This document shows, piece after piece, positions 11,568-23,247 of a stretch of DNA of 64,000 bases. This DNA is from Grifola frondosa (taxonomy: Eukaryota > Basidiomycota > Agaricomycetes > Polyporales > Grifolaceae). A program made the translations under genes and the position numbers. The notes below the pieces were generated by a model, which was not told the DNA's origin, made no database searches, and saw nothing but the letters and a program-made list of their open reading frames with translations. The DNA lies in assembly GCA_001683735.1 (NCBI GenBank), contig LUGG01000009.1, positions 1,178,001-1,242,000 of the forward strand. Direction: 5' to 3'. Each line of letters begins with the position of its first letter. Position 1 is the first letter of the stretch.

Positions 11568-13185
11568 TTAGAATCGTCTCCCTCCCCGCTTCAGTGGTTG
11601 TTTAGTTCCGCGCCTCGCTCCGTTCTTGATTTGGGCTAGATGCCTCTTACGCTCTTCTTCGCTATCCTCATCACTTGACGACGCCACAGGTACGTGCTTT
11701 GCTTTTTTAATTGGGCGCGGAGGAGAAGAATCCGATGTCGGAGCCTGTGCAAGGGGCTCGTTCGGGGTTCGGCTCGGTCCAACCATGGGTCGAGGAGACG
11801 AGGCAGGACTGGCACGTTTCGAGGTCCCTTGTATCACGGGGCTGAGACTCCTGGTATTCGTATCTTGAAGGTTATTGGTCTTGTTTGGGACTGAATCCGG
11901 AGGTGGGGGAGAATCTTCTTCCTCGGTGACAGAATCGACATCCACAGTTTTTTTGGGAGCACCTTCTTTCAGGGAGTGTGTAGTTGGGCGCTGGTTAAGA
12001 GGACGTGTCATCTAGAGTTCAAACCAAATACAGACCCAAAACATCCTCACACTGACCGTTTCGGCGGGATCCGGAGATTTAGAGCTTGAGGCAGTCCGGT
12101 ATTGAGGCTGAGGTTGAGTTCGTGATTCTCCCACTGGTGGGGAAGGCAGGGTAAGATCCGGTGCCACTGCATCTGAAAATATTGCGGCTACATAATCGAA
12201 TCAGAATGTCGTGCTCATAGGTCGAGGGCCAGGCACGCACGAAGGTCGGTTGAGAAATTGAACATGGCGGTCATACGACGCAAAGTGGAAGCGATGCGAG
12301 GCTTTGAGATGGCATTCTTGATATGAGTATCGATTGTTCGCCGAGCCGTTCGTCCGACTTTGTCTACTGCCTAAGTGATGAGCAGCAACAGATTTCAAGA
12401 TTGAATGAAAAGTGCGTTTTGATTGGGTGTCTTACCTTCTCAAGATTGGCTTCCGATAGCTCGCTTACCGCGTCTGCCGAAGAGAAAGCAAGGTGTGTGA
12501 CGCTGATCAATGGCATTATGAGTTGTTTGGACAACAGGTCAGCTGACACCTTGGGACCCAACGCGAAGGACTCCCATCTCCACTTGAAGGAGTCGCTTCC
12601 TAGTTCAATAGCAAAGTCCTAGACGTACAATGTGAGTAATAGAAGCGCAAAATTTTCTGAACTATAATCCGCACAGAGTAACGTGAGTCCACGACCTCGA
12701 ATGATAGATCCACAATTCCGCCGAGAGTGTGTGCAGCTGACAAAAGTTCAAGGATGCCTATCCTCCACTCATCTTCATCTTCTCCTGAGGCATATAACGG
12801 GGGACTCTTCGGGTTATAATCGCGCCAGCGTCTAGCTAATTGCTTGCTGGAGACCACTGAGGAAACAGAGCATAAACCATTGAGTTTAGCCACAGTAATG
12901 AGACGCACCTTCTCCCCGAACATTCTTTGTATCTGTAACCAGGAAGCAACACAATAAGTCCACAGAGGATGAAAAACTTCTAATGGTTTCTGAAACCTCA
13001 GTTGACATGGACGCTGACGTTCAAGGAAAGGGCGGACCAGTAAGTAAGGCGTGGACGTTTCACTATCTATCTTTGCCAGCCATTCTTTGGTAAGAAGAAG
13101 CTTGAAATGGGTCTGTTATGAAGCGTGAGATTGTAACACGGAATGGAGCAGATGTCAAGGTCTGTACCTCGGACGGATATTCCAT
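11568..13185 (-). CDS. XLF/NHEJ1-like non-homologous end-joining factor
   Basis: Predicted partner of XRCC4/Lif1 and DNA ligase IV that bridges broken DNA ends in the nucleus. ATG at 13,185 starts a six-codon exon (MEYPSE), followed by introns of about 40-65 nt. The assembled N-terminal head reads KLLLTKEWLAKIDSETSTPY, then LLCCFLVTDTKNV, then SKQLARRWRDYNP, LLSAAHTLGGIVDLSFEV and SFKWRWESF. A helical stalk follows (ISVTHLAFSSADAVSELSE and onward). The last exon is a disordered Ser/Pro/acidic tail ending in a basic patch (KQPLKRGGRRF), as in XLF tails that contact Ku and DNA. All junctions I tested are GT-AG and in frame. It is divergent from the FHA/G-patch gene with about 375 bp between the starts. 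Confidence 0.82.
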
Positions 13186-13560
13186 TGATGGCGATCACTC
13201 CGAGGAATTATCTGTGCACGGTGATCGTCAAAGGCTTATGCCAGAAACCGAAAGCGGTGACTCGACGGTTCTGAAACAGATTTACGTGCGGGAGATTGGA
13301 CTCTGCAGAGATTGGGTCCTGCGTTGTTAAGTTCCAACAGCTCATGCCAGTGGCAGATGCCACCATGTTCAACTCGATCCGGTGGTGATAAGCGCTCCCG
13401 CGATGCTTCGGCACGTGCTGATGCGCATGCGGCTCAATTTCCGTTTTTGGCCTCTGTAGATCATTGTCTCAGGCTCAGCTCCACGGCCACTCGCTTCTTG
13501 CAACTCACGACTTCCATACAGACACTACTTTGCGTTACGTTGAGGGTGCTCTTCGGTTTT

Positions 13561-14859
13561 ATGGTGGAGGAGGGCGAAATTCCATCTGATATCGTTTGTG
13601 ACGAGCTGTCGTCCACACTCGAAGCGGGGAGGTACCTGACGATTGCTCCGGCGCAGTCTATTCTCCCTCGTTCGAATGGCCAGGAAATTCGGACCTCTAT
13701 GCACCGAAGTCTTCTTATGGGTCACCTATTCAGACCTCTCGTGATGAGTGGCACACCCCAATCGCACGGGACGAAACCAGGTCCGCCCTCCAATTTATCG
13801 CCCTCCTTACGTCTTGTCGTCCAGCAGAGCTCTATTCTTCCCAAGCAACGGACTACTGCCATGCTAGATGGATACTCAGAGATCCATATCGGTCGTGATA
13901 CCGCACCGCCGGGGAGCGACATACCACGCATTCGCCTCAAGGAGATGGAGGTCTCGAAGTTGCATGCGACGGTGTACTGGGATCAGAACCGGCACGAGTG
14001 GTCGATTGTCGATATGGGTTCGAAACATGGGACTTTTATCCAGTCCCCTCGTGGCTCAGGGCCGTTGCGCACTGTTGACACCATTGACATCACGTCCATC
14101 GCTGGAGATATGCATGCGGATACAAGGGGTTTGCGCTTGTCTCCGGCGAGAGTAGCAAGTATACCGAGGAGACTTGGTCACCTCGATCGCTTGGGTGTTG
14201 GAGGAACTACGTTTGTTGTTCATATTCACGACGACCTGTTACCCTGCGTGGATTGTTCACCTCAGCCCGGCGCAGAGATCCCCTTGTTCGCTCTTAGCAG
14301 AGCAGAGAGCGAGAGGGAGGCAGGGAGGAAGCGGAAGTTGGACATGATCGTTCCAATCAGTGGTCAAGACCATGCGTCTTCTGGACGAGATACGAAGAAG
14401 GCGCTGACAATGTTGAAACGCAGCTTGCTCTCGCGACATAGTGCGCCGCCTTCGAGCACAAGCTCTACGCACTATGTCGACCGAAGCGAGCGACGACGCA
14501 CTTTTCATCCCGAGACTGCCGAGAATACTCCTTGTCTTGCCCGCTCGGCGCCGCCTCCCATTCCTCGTCCTGAACCACCCACTCCGCCAGTCTCTACTCC
14601 TGCTACCCCACTTTCGAGCACCAATATCGGTCATCAACTACTACTGAAACAAGGATGGCTACCTGGCACTAGCCTCGGACGGCCTGACAGCAGAGATGTC
14701 GCCCTAACTGAACCGCTCCAAGTGAGCACCATGGTGGGGAAGGCCGGCATAGGCATGTTGAGTGCCCCAAGGACGCCTCCGTCAATGTCTGCAACTACGG
14801 ATTGGAAAGAAAGCGGCAAGCTGAGACGATGGGAAAGCTTTCGGACAGGCGACCGTTAG
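13561..14859 (+). CDS. FHA and G-patch domain protein (AGGF1-like)
   Basis: About 432 residues. A forkhead-associated domain lies at about residues 100-170 (IHIGRD, then RIRLKEMEVSKLHATVYWD and SIVDMGSKHGTFI: the Gly-Arg, Ser-x-x-His and His-Gly-Thr motifs that bind phosphothreonine are all present). A G-patch lies at about residues 355-395 (QGWLPGTSLGR and later GKAGIG). This order is that of human AGGF1 and related nuclear proteins; G-patch proteins usually activate DEAH helicases in splicing or ribosome assembly. The segment between them is Ser/Pro-rich with basic stretches. I chose the ATG before VEEGEIPSD because such an acidic start is usual in this group; the frame is open upstream and an earlier ATG exists at 13,357. 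No intron is required in the conserved part. Confidence 0.8.
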   Translation: MVEEGEIPSDIVCDELSSTLEAGRYLTIAPAQSILPRSNGQEIRTSMHRSLLMGHLFRPLVMSGTPQSHGTKPGPPSNLSPSLRLVVQQSSILPKQRTTAMLDGYSEIHIGRDTAPPGSDIPRIRLKEMEVSKLHATVYWDQNRHEWSIVDMGSKHGTFIQSPRGSGPLRTVDTIDITSIAGDMHADTRGLRLSPARVASIPRRLGHLDRLGVGGTTFVVHIHDDLLPCVDCSPQPGAEIPLFALSRAESEREAGRKRKLDMIVPISGQDHASSGRDTKKALTMLKRSLLSRHSAPPSSTSSTHYVDRSERRRTFHPETAENTPCLARSAPPPIPRPEPPTPPVSTPATPLSSTNIGHQLLLKQGWLPGTSLGRPDSRDVALTEPLQVSTMVGKAGIGMLSAPRTPPSMSATTDWKESGKLRRWESFRTGDR

Positions 14860-15774
14860 CTGTAGACGAGGTGATACCGACTACGGATTCGCGATCACAG
14901 GTACCAGTTGATGGTGATGTTGGTAAGCTTGCTTTATCTCCTTCAGCTCTTGCAGACCACTAATTTCGCCATCAACAGAATTCAGATTTGCTGGCTCACT
15001 ACCGTACAATGATGTGATCGGGCTTAGTGCTCTGCACGTCATTGTACCTGGGCAAGACTTCTGAACGAGTTGGCTGCCGCTCAGTGAGAAAGCTTCTTGC
15101 CAACGCTGACCGCTGGACGTTGTTGCGTGGGCGGCGCTGCTCTCCCGGATTATGAAGTTGGGCGGGGAAAACCAATGGAAGCAATTTGTTTTTGCTACAT
15201 CTGATTCTTCATGCTGTTGATATATCGCGTGTAGAGTTTCCCACCAGCCAATTCTATGTTCGGATGTGCATTTCCGATACCGATGAGAACAATTCTTCAT
15301 TCGGGGAATCATTCGCGAGCGCGTGAACAACGCTTGCATCGACACCCATATTCTGCAAGTTTCTTGTTCCAGCTTGTTATAAGCGGCGGGGGGACTGCCA
15401 TTGCCGGAAATTTGCGTGGTTCGCCAGGTCATAAGTCGTGTCTAGACGTCAACCAGAAATAATTGTAGAGTAATCACATCAAAGAGTACTGATGGAAGTG
15501 AAGGCGTGTTTGACAGCTCGCGTGTTGTTTGAGAATGTTTGCTCGCCGATACGGTCACGTGCCAACGCGACCAAGTCGAAGTTGAACTTCAAGCAACTCT
15601 TCGTTCTGTCTCTCGACTCAGTCTCGGCTGACACCCTTCTCCAGGCAGCCTCCTCCGTTCTTCTCCTCCCACAGCGCGTCGGGGCACTTCCCTCGGTCTT
15701 TAATTTTAAACACTTCGATCGCTCCGACCAACGACAACTACTTTTCAACGTAGATACTTTTCTTCAGCACATCA
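14860..15774. other. intergenic, no confident gene; cyclin promoter
   Basis: A 183-codon open frame on the minus strand (14,881-15,432) and an intron-like GTAAGC...CAACAG on the plus strand near 14,922-14,981 are present, but neither leads to a recognisable protein. The last 300 bases are pyrimidine-rich and are the likely promoter and leader of the cyclin gene. Confidence 0.4.
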
Positions 15775-17983
15775 TGGCAAACAACGTCCGCGTAAGTTTC
15801 AATCATCGAGTACAGACTACATGACAAGGTCGAATGATGCTGACATCATTTCAGCTTCCCATGCGAAACCGAACAGGTCCTCAGCGAACTAGGATCAACG
15901 GCGATGAAAACTCGTTGAGCAGACACGTCCGGCAACCTTCCGGTATTGCGCTCGCAGGAGCGTCCCGCCTTCCCGTAAATACGCACGGTGTTAAGAACGG
16001 TGTCCAACGCCCAGCTCTGGGAGAAGTCACCACCACCGCTGTCAACCGCAAGGTTCGTGTGCCAACTTCTTTCCTGACGTATCATTTCGGGTGTCGTGTA
16101 CCAAGTTTACTTGCTGTCTTGAGGGATGCCGTCCACATTGCTTAGATGCATCGTATGCATAGTTGCGCTCAGCAATATGTCGTCTATAACACGAAGCGAT
16201 GCAACGTAGACCGTGTTCAAAGTAATTAATATCACTCACATGATCGTCTGTGCCCACGCCTCTCATATCCATCCTTTCGTGGCTCGCAAATGCGCTACCT
16301 GACTCCCATGGGATTTAACCGTGTTGGAAATTGTGCAGGCTGCTTTGGCTGCGAAAATTCTGGCATCGGTAGCGAGGATTTGCAATGAAGTTAATGCCTC
16401 GGGATTTTGTTGACCTCGTTCACTGACCTGCTATCTATAATAGCTGGATGTCGGCAACCGATTTGCTGGCAAGGAGAAGGAGCCTGCTCCAGAGACGGGT
16501 CTCAAACGCAGTCGCTCCTCATCCCTCGCCGCTGCTACGGGACCACAACGCGTCCCTTTAGGTCCCAGCAGAGTACCCACTGCAGTTCCAGCACAGGCGC
16601 AGCCTCGCGTACCTTTGGTTCGTGTCCACAGGCCACAGAACCACGTCCGCGCTGTACAGCGCGTTCCCATCCCTCATGAGCCTGTCCTGCCTCCAGCTTC
16701 GGAGGAAGAGGAGGACATGGATATAGAGAACCATCCGACCGACGTCGAACAACATCTGTCCGCGGATGAGGTGAGCGCTCTCCTAGCGCAAGAGATTGAG
16801 GAGGCAATGGCCGAGTCCGACAGCGAAACGGAGGACATCGATGAGGAGGAAATAGAGCGAGCGGCAAAAAGACAGCGCATTTGGCCGGAGGTGTCCACGG
16901 AGCGAGCAATACGATACCGCCGTGAAGTTGATCAGATCAGGGAAACCTTTGAGGATGAAGTCGATGAGTTTGACACCACGATGGTGTCAGAGTATGCGGA
17001 CGAGATCTTCGAGTATATGAACCAACTCGAGGTGCGTCTGCTTGGTGAGTATATGAGCGGGGATGCTGATGATCCCGCAGGAGGAGGTGATGCCAAGCGC
17101 GAACTACATGGACGGCCAGACAGAGCTCACTTGGGAGATGCGACAGAATCTCGTCGATTGGTTGCTACAACTGCATCTGCGATATCACATGCTGCCTGAG
17201 ACGCTGTGGATTGCGGTGAACATCGTTGACCGGTTTCTGACGAAGCGGGTGGTGTCTGCGGTCAAATTGCAGCTCGCCGGCATAACGGCGATGTTCATCG
17301 CTGCAAAGTACGAGGAGATTCTTGCGCCATCTGTGGACGAATTCGTGATCTTGACTCAGCGTGGTTACTCTAAAGAGGATATCCTGAAGGGCGAGCGCAT
17401 CATGCTGCAGACGCTCGACTTCAAGATAAGCCAGTACTGCTCGCCATACAGCTGGATGCGGAAGATCAGCAGGGCGGACGACTATGACATCCAGACTCGG
17501 ACGCTGAGCAAGTTCCTCACGGAAGTGACGCTAATTGATTACCGCTTCCTGAGGGTGAAGCCCAGCATGATCGCAGCGATCGGCATGTACACTGCGAGGA
17601 GGATGTTGGGTGGTGACTGGGTGTGTATTCTTCCCTTCGCTTACGGGGCAGGTTGATATACGAGATGCAATGTGGGAGACACGCCTCCATCACGCTTTTG
17701 TTCTCTTGCGTCACGCTTGCCACACGTGATGCGACGTAACTGACTTGCCTCGGTTTCTTTGCAGTCCGAGGCGTTCGTCTTTCACTCCGGGTTCACGGAG
17801 GAGCATCTGCTGCCTGGCCATAAGCTGCTCATCGACAAACTCACCGAGGAGGAATTTACACAGCTGCATATATGGAATAAATATGCACAAAAGAAATTCT
17901 TGAAGGCCGCGTTTTACGCAGTCGAATGGGCACATATACACATCCACGAGGAGTTGGCAGAAGGGATGAACCTCGAGGAATAA
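15775..17983 (+). CDS. B-type mitotic cyclin
   Basis: Regulatory subunit of Cdk1 for G2/M, of the Clb/Cdc13 type. The first exon is only 18 nt (MANNVR); exon 2 is 15,855-16,052. A short exon near 16,340-16,375 (reading AALAAKILAS) is possible before the long exon 16,444-17,031; then 17,081-17,620 and 17,765-17,983. The N-terminal third is basic, Ser/Pro-rich and acidic. The cyclin box contains MRQNLVDWLLQLHLRY, then IVDRFLTKR, AGITAMFIAAKYEEI and the second fold ending near MNLEE. A loose RPALGEV at the N-terminus resembles the segment after a destruction box, but I see no classic RxxL box with certainty. Codon-level frame is clean across all exons. Confidence 0.92.
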
Positions 17984-19018
17984 GTGCCCCCGACTGTTTT
18001 CAGCGTACGCCCCACTTCACACCCACTACCACGTATCTTCGCCGCTTCGGTCTCCGTTGTTTATACCTGCCAGTCTTGCACACGCTCGCACAAGATCTCT
18101 TTCATCTCCCTCGTCCATTCCTCTTCTCGCCTACACGATCCATCCACCCACACGTGTTTGATTATTATCTCTACCATCATCATTGCCTACACTCTCCTGT
18201 TCTTCCCATTTGCCATGTCATCGTCTATGTTTGTCTCTCACCGCTGCTTTCTTTCCGTTCTCGGTCCGATTTCCCAACCTCGCCCAGGCATATAAGGCTG
18301 CACCCCGGTCCCACCATGAGTTGACTCGCTACTCGGCCCTTCTTTCACGCTACCCTCGTTCATCTCGATATGCATCTATGTTCTATTGCCTATGTCTCTC
18401 GGCCCTCATCACCTCTTTTGTATTATCTTTAATTTGCTTTGTTTTTGCAATCCGCCGAACGACCCATCGTTACTCCAACATCCTTGCTTTGTCGGTCTAA
18501 AATCATCCTCGCGGTCTTGTGTTATTACTATCCCGTATTGTTTTTTCTTTCCTGCCGATCGAACTCTGTTTTACGCGTAGTTTCTCTTGTACATCTCGTT
18601 ACAGTCTCGCACTTGGTGATCGTGGTTAGCTAGCTAGCTCACGCTGTGCCCCGCGTGGGTATACGTACATATTAACTTGTAGTATATCTGCGCTGGGCGC
18701 TGGGTACCTCAGTTAAATTTATGTTTCCTTCCAAGGAACTTTCTGAACGCGAGCTCGTGTGCGTGACTATCAGGTCGGATCGTTGACGAGAAATTCCACG
18801 AAGAGGGTATAATTGCATTTAACAACAGCCTTGCACAAGTCAAAATAATGAGTAGCAATAGCGGATCTCGCAAACATTCTCAAGTGGCCAAACAAGTATT
18901 AGGATGAGTACAATACAGACTAACGAGTATAGAAAAATTTGGCATGAGAAATTGATATATTGTCGTTAACGAGGGGCGACGAAAGTTCACCTCGACGACA
19001 CCCCAACGCGGAGGCCTC
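17984..19018. other. convergent intergenic region with long pyrimidine-rich tract
   Basis: Between the cyclin stop and the phosphatase stop. From about 18,000 to 18,620 the plus strand is strongly C/T-rich with many TCTC, CCTC and CATC words, giving several overlapping open frames of low complexity that I do not regard as coding. It may be a long cyclin 3' untranslated region. A small TAGCTAGCTAGC stretch lies at about 18,626-18,640. Confidence 0.5.
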
Positions 19019-19662
19019 TCAGCCAGCGTATCCGCGCCGTAACAGCTTATGCCATGGCCGCCGGTGGATCCTCCTGCCTGGCAAGTGGGCCACATACATG
19101 TCGAGCTGGGTCCTGAAGCCAATATTAGGACAGACTATTTCGCGCCTGGATCTGACGAAGTCAATAGCCTCATCGGCTATCATCGGCGTCGTTGCAAGCA
19201 GATAGGCGCAGACAACTGTGGCTGAACGCGAGATCCCCATCGCGCAATGGACCTACAGTGCATGTTTTCGTGAGTGATAGAAGTCAAGCGAGGCGACGGA
19301 AGTACACGCACGAGAACTACATTGTGCTTGCTTTCTTCGAGCGCCGCTCTGATGAAGTTCGTAGTAAGATCGAGATGCTGCAAGATGTTGGTGTTTGCAG
19401 TGTCCTCGATAGGTATGTGCAGTGTCTTGAGATGAGGTAGAGATTTTGGGTATGGAGGGCGGACTTCGATGAGGGATATAATATGCGTGATGCCCAAAGA
19501 TGATAGCTGTTCCTCACTGCCCGCAGTGAAGACACCCGAGAGATACAGGCGGGGAATGATCTCGGAGGGAGTGCGTGTGATTAAACCTAAGGTGGAGGGA
19601 CGGACATTGCGCGACGTGACAACAAGTGATGAATGCACTGTTGGCGAAGAAAAGGACAACAT
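19019..19662 (-). CDS. dual-specificity protein phosphatase (DSP family)
   Basis: A compact protein phosphatase of about 195 residues in two exons (19,662-19,312 and 19,252-19,019; intron 19,311-19,253). The active-site loop is HCAMGISRSA, matching HCxxGxSRS, with the catalytic Cys in the first codons of exon 2. The general acid Asp is likely in the PIEDTANTN segment upstream. The N-terminus carries the typical SEIIPRLYLSG and ITHIISL strands of small DSPs. Targets cannot be told from the sequence. The start chosen is the first ATG (MLSFSSP). It is divergent from the CLC gene with roughly 260 bp between them. Confidence 0.9.
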
Positions 19663-19920
19663 GATGGTTAGCAAGCAAGGGGGCAACAAGCATTGCTGTT
19701 ACTGCTTGCTGCTGTGCTGATCATCCCAGAATGAACGGTCGTCTGAGTTCGTGACGGTTTGTCTAAGTTCAGTCCTGTATCTAAGCCAAACCAGACCAAC
19801 CGAACCAACCCTTACGATTAATTGAGCGGTTAAGTTATCCGCCATAGAACAGACCAATATGCAGTCAGTTCTGCTCATGTATCTCTGGTTTCAAGTTCAT
19901 TGACTTGGCACTATCAACAG

Positions 19921-22900
19921 AAACATTGGCGATGTCCGCCAAGCTTGTCATGGTTCAAAGGTTTTTATGGCCGTAACGATAATGTCGAGGATGCGGAGGC
20001 ATACGAACTCGTAGAGGACGAATCCCAGAACCTGCTGTCTTCACACACTCTCGCGAAGCGGCCTTGCTATGAAGAGGGAAGTACCATTGACTGGCTGCAC
20101 GAAGAGCTGGCTGAGCGAGAACGCAAGCATGAAATTCGATCGAGACATGGGTTGCATGGTCTCCTAGACCTTGTCCTCGATTCATCCAGCCTGTGGTTCG
20201 TTATTATACTCACTGGGCTGGGGGTTGGCGTAGCAGGGGCATGGTTAGACGTATGGGTCAAATGGTGCGTGCTAGTTGTTTTACCTCGTATCGTGAGTCT
20301 ATTCATGGACATTCATCCACAGGCTAGGCGACTTGAGGGAAGGACGATGTTCGTATGGGTTTTTCTATAATCAAGTAGCTTGCTGCAGCGGCTTGGACCG
20401 TAAGTCGTGAGATTCTTGGTGTTGTCCATCATGCCGACTATGCCTCTTTAGCCGGAGAGGTTTGTAGAGAATGGCAAACATGGAGCGAAGTTCTGCATGT
20501 GAAATCGATATTTGGACAGTCGCTCTTGCAGGCATTCGTCTACATTGCTCTTTCTGTGAGTCATATTCATCACGCCCGATAGCCACATCTCAAGTGCGGA
20601 AATGCTTAGATCGTTTTTGCGGGTAGTTCTGCTATCTTAGTCAAGACATATGCACCTTAGTGAGTTCGTTACGCCGCAAAGAGTTCGCTTTTGATCAGTT
20701 GAACTCTCTACAGCGCATTTCATACTGGAAGTAAGTTTTAATAAATCGACATGCGAGCTAATATCTAATGACTTCTACAGTACCAGAGATAAAAGCTGTT
20801 CGTGTTCTTCTGATGTTCCTAGGAATGGCTTATAATAATATCCCTTGCAGATACTAAGTGGTTACGTCCTCGACTCTTTCCTTAGTCCTTGGACGCTCCT
20901 CATTAAAGCTCTTGGTCTGGCGCTCGCCGTTGCATCTGGACTGTCCTTGGGTAAGGAGGTGCGTTCTATCATTAGCTGAGACACACGTCGTAATGTTGAT
21001 GGCAAATGACGGTAGGGTCCTATGGTTCACATATCCTGTTGTATGGCATATTTGCTGTCAAGGTTGTTTAAGCAGTTTCGGAACAACGAAGGTTTGCTGC
21101 GATCATTATTGCACTGTATCTCAAAATATTTATGTTGAACCGGCAAACAGCCGAGAAACGCAAGCTTCTCGGTGCAGCTGCGGCTGCAGGCGTGTCCGTT
21201 GCCTTTGGGAGCCCTCTTGGTGGGGTGCTGTTCGGTTTGGAGGAACTCGATACATTTTCGAGCGAAGGCGACGTGATGTGGCGTGGATTCGTTACATCTG
21301 TCCTCGCTGCAGTCTGCCTGCAATACATAGACCCGTTCGGCACCTCAAAGCTGGTCTTGTTTCAGGTCACCGAGTCTAGTACTGTTTGGAGAGGATTCGA
21401 ATTGGTCCGTCCTTCAGCTTCACATCATGAGGTGGCTGACTGACTGATTGACGAGTTTAGGTCCCCGGGTGTTTCTATCAATTATCGGTGTATGTCCTTT
21501 GCCAGCTTTTCGTTATAGCATCTAATGTAACGAATCTGACGCAGGGATTATTGGGCTCTTTACTCCTCAAACTCAATGCCGCAGCGGCAGTCTACAGAAG
21601 GAACAGTGTACTGCATGATTGGCCTATTCTAGAGGTCGGAGGGTTTACCGCTATCACCGCGGCGGTTAGCTACTTGGTTGGTGCAAATCTTGTTGGAAAG
21701 GTTGGCGACTGAATTACTACGTTCTAGGTAGTGTTCCTGAGGGTGCAGTCGTCAGAACTGGTAGCCAATCTATTCCAGGAATGCGATCAAACCAAAGGAG
21801 ATTTTCATGGTCTGTGCAAGTGCGCGTTTCAGTCTTGCCGATCTCTCGATAATTGCTCACCGTTACTTCTAGCCCCACAGCCATATGGGCCAATGTTTTC
21901 CTTCTCATTCTGACGGCACTCACCAAGATTGCATTCACCGCTTGGACCTTTGGAATGATGGTATGTTCATGGGGCATCTATGAACCTATGCAGATTTTTG
22001 AGCTGAGTGCTAGGTTCCTGCCGGTATTTTCCTACCTACTATCGCTATTGGAGCATGCCTTGGCCGCGCTGTCGGACTTATAACGTATGCAGCCTCTCTT
22101 TTCTGTGACGCCAGCTGCATGTTATATACCTTAACCACAGCCAAGGTTTTCAACGCGCATATCCCGAAGCCTGGATCTTTTCTTCTTGTCCACCCGACCC
22201 GACTCTACGATGCGTTTCGCCAGGCTTCTATGCTGTAATTGGCGCCTCTGCTATGCTTGCTGGCGTCACCAGGATGACCAGTACGTTGTCGGCTGCATGT
22301 AGTCTTGTTCACCTGACGATAATGACCCCGTTATTAGTTTCGCTTGTCGTCATCATCTTTGAGGTATATTTCAATAAACTAGATATCGAGATTATATTTG
22401 ACTCACCGGTATCGATGTAGCTCACCGGGGCCCTCTCGCACGTCCTACCAATCATGATCTCCGTCATGGTGTCAAAGTGGGTTGGGGACGCCTTTGGAGA
22501 AGACGGCATCTATGCCATCTGGATCGCAATGCGGCAGTACCCGTGGCTGCCTCCGCGGGAGTACCGTGATAATGGGGAGCAGCGGCACAGGTGATGAAGC
22601 CTGCAGCGAACCTAATCATGATCCATGATGACGGGCAGGGATGCTCGTTGAGGGAGCTCGATGAGCTATTAAGCACGCATGCCTTCCACGGTTTCCCTGT
22701 CGTATGTGGGGAGCAGCTATTGGGGTTTGTGACAAGGGATAAGCTCCGACAATGCATCGGTGAGCGTGCCTCTTCCCTTTACGATCCAAGTAAAACTGAG
22801 GGGCGACCAACCAGAGCCACTTGTGGCAGAAGATGCCGCATCTGGCAATGAGCGGAGATGCACGTTCCTCCCGCCGAGAAATGGCGGTGCAGCAGACATG

Positions 22901-23172
22901 TTGAACCTATCGTCGATCTTCGAGGAAGCAGTTCTTCAGTTGCGTAAGGACGTCCCCTTGGAGCTGGTCGTGAACATGTTCCACAAGCTGGTAAGCTACA
23001 CCCAGTTGAGTGGCTTTACATTGATTTCTGACAACTTTTCCTGCAGAACTTGCGGCATGTCCTGTTCTCACAAGGCGGGAAGTTAACTGGGCTGGTCACG
23101 AAAGCAGATATAACGTGGCTGCTCACAGCACATTTCTCCCATACTGGTGCTTTGTCTGAAAAACATCGTTAG
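19921..23172 (+). CDS. CLC-family chloride channel or Cl-/H+ exchanger with CBS domains
   Basis: Membrane protein of the voltage-gated CLC superfamily (Gef1-like), usually in Golgi/endosome membranes where it supports acidification. Many short exons assemble into about ten hydrophobic segments followed by two CBS domains. Key motifs: HTGIPE in place of the usual GSGIPE, an intact GKEGP (gating Glu present, which in this family goes with proton-coupled exchange), and VPAGIFLP for the third ion-path motif. The C-terminal CBS parts read HAFHGFPVV and [12 protein letters not shown]. The 5' exon with the start ATG was not found: the first supported coding stretch begins after an acceptor ending at 19,920. 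The frame breaks near 22,585-22,594, where AGG is followed by TGA although homology should continue into VMKPAANLI. Confidence 0.88.
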
Positions 23173-23247
23173 AACTTAGAAACGAGCAATGCAAATCCGC
23201 GGACGTTCTGGATCTTTTGTAGAGAATAATGATACCATAGCATGTTT

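Noticed and set aside
13312..13560. N-terminal extension of the FHA/G-patch frame
   Set aside because: The extension begins with TTG and shows no conserved sequence; the ATG at 13,561 before an acidic stretch is more typical, though 13,357 is possible.
14881..15432. A 183-codon open frame on the minus strand beginning with ATG
   Set aside because: No recognisable domain, and the composition is like non-coding sequence. It could be a species-specific gene but nothing supports it.
17926..18633. Overlapping open frames rich in Ser, Pro, Leu and Cys after the cyclin gene
   Set aside because: They follow from C/T-rich low complexity in all three plus-strand frames, so they are not evidence of coding.
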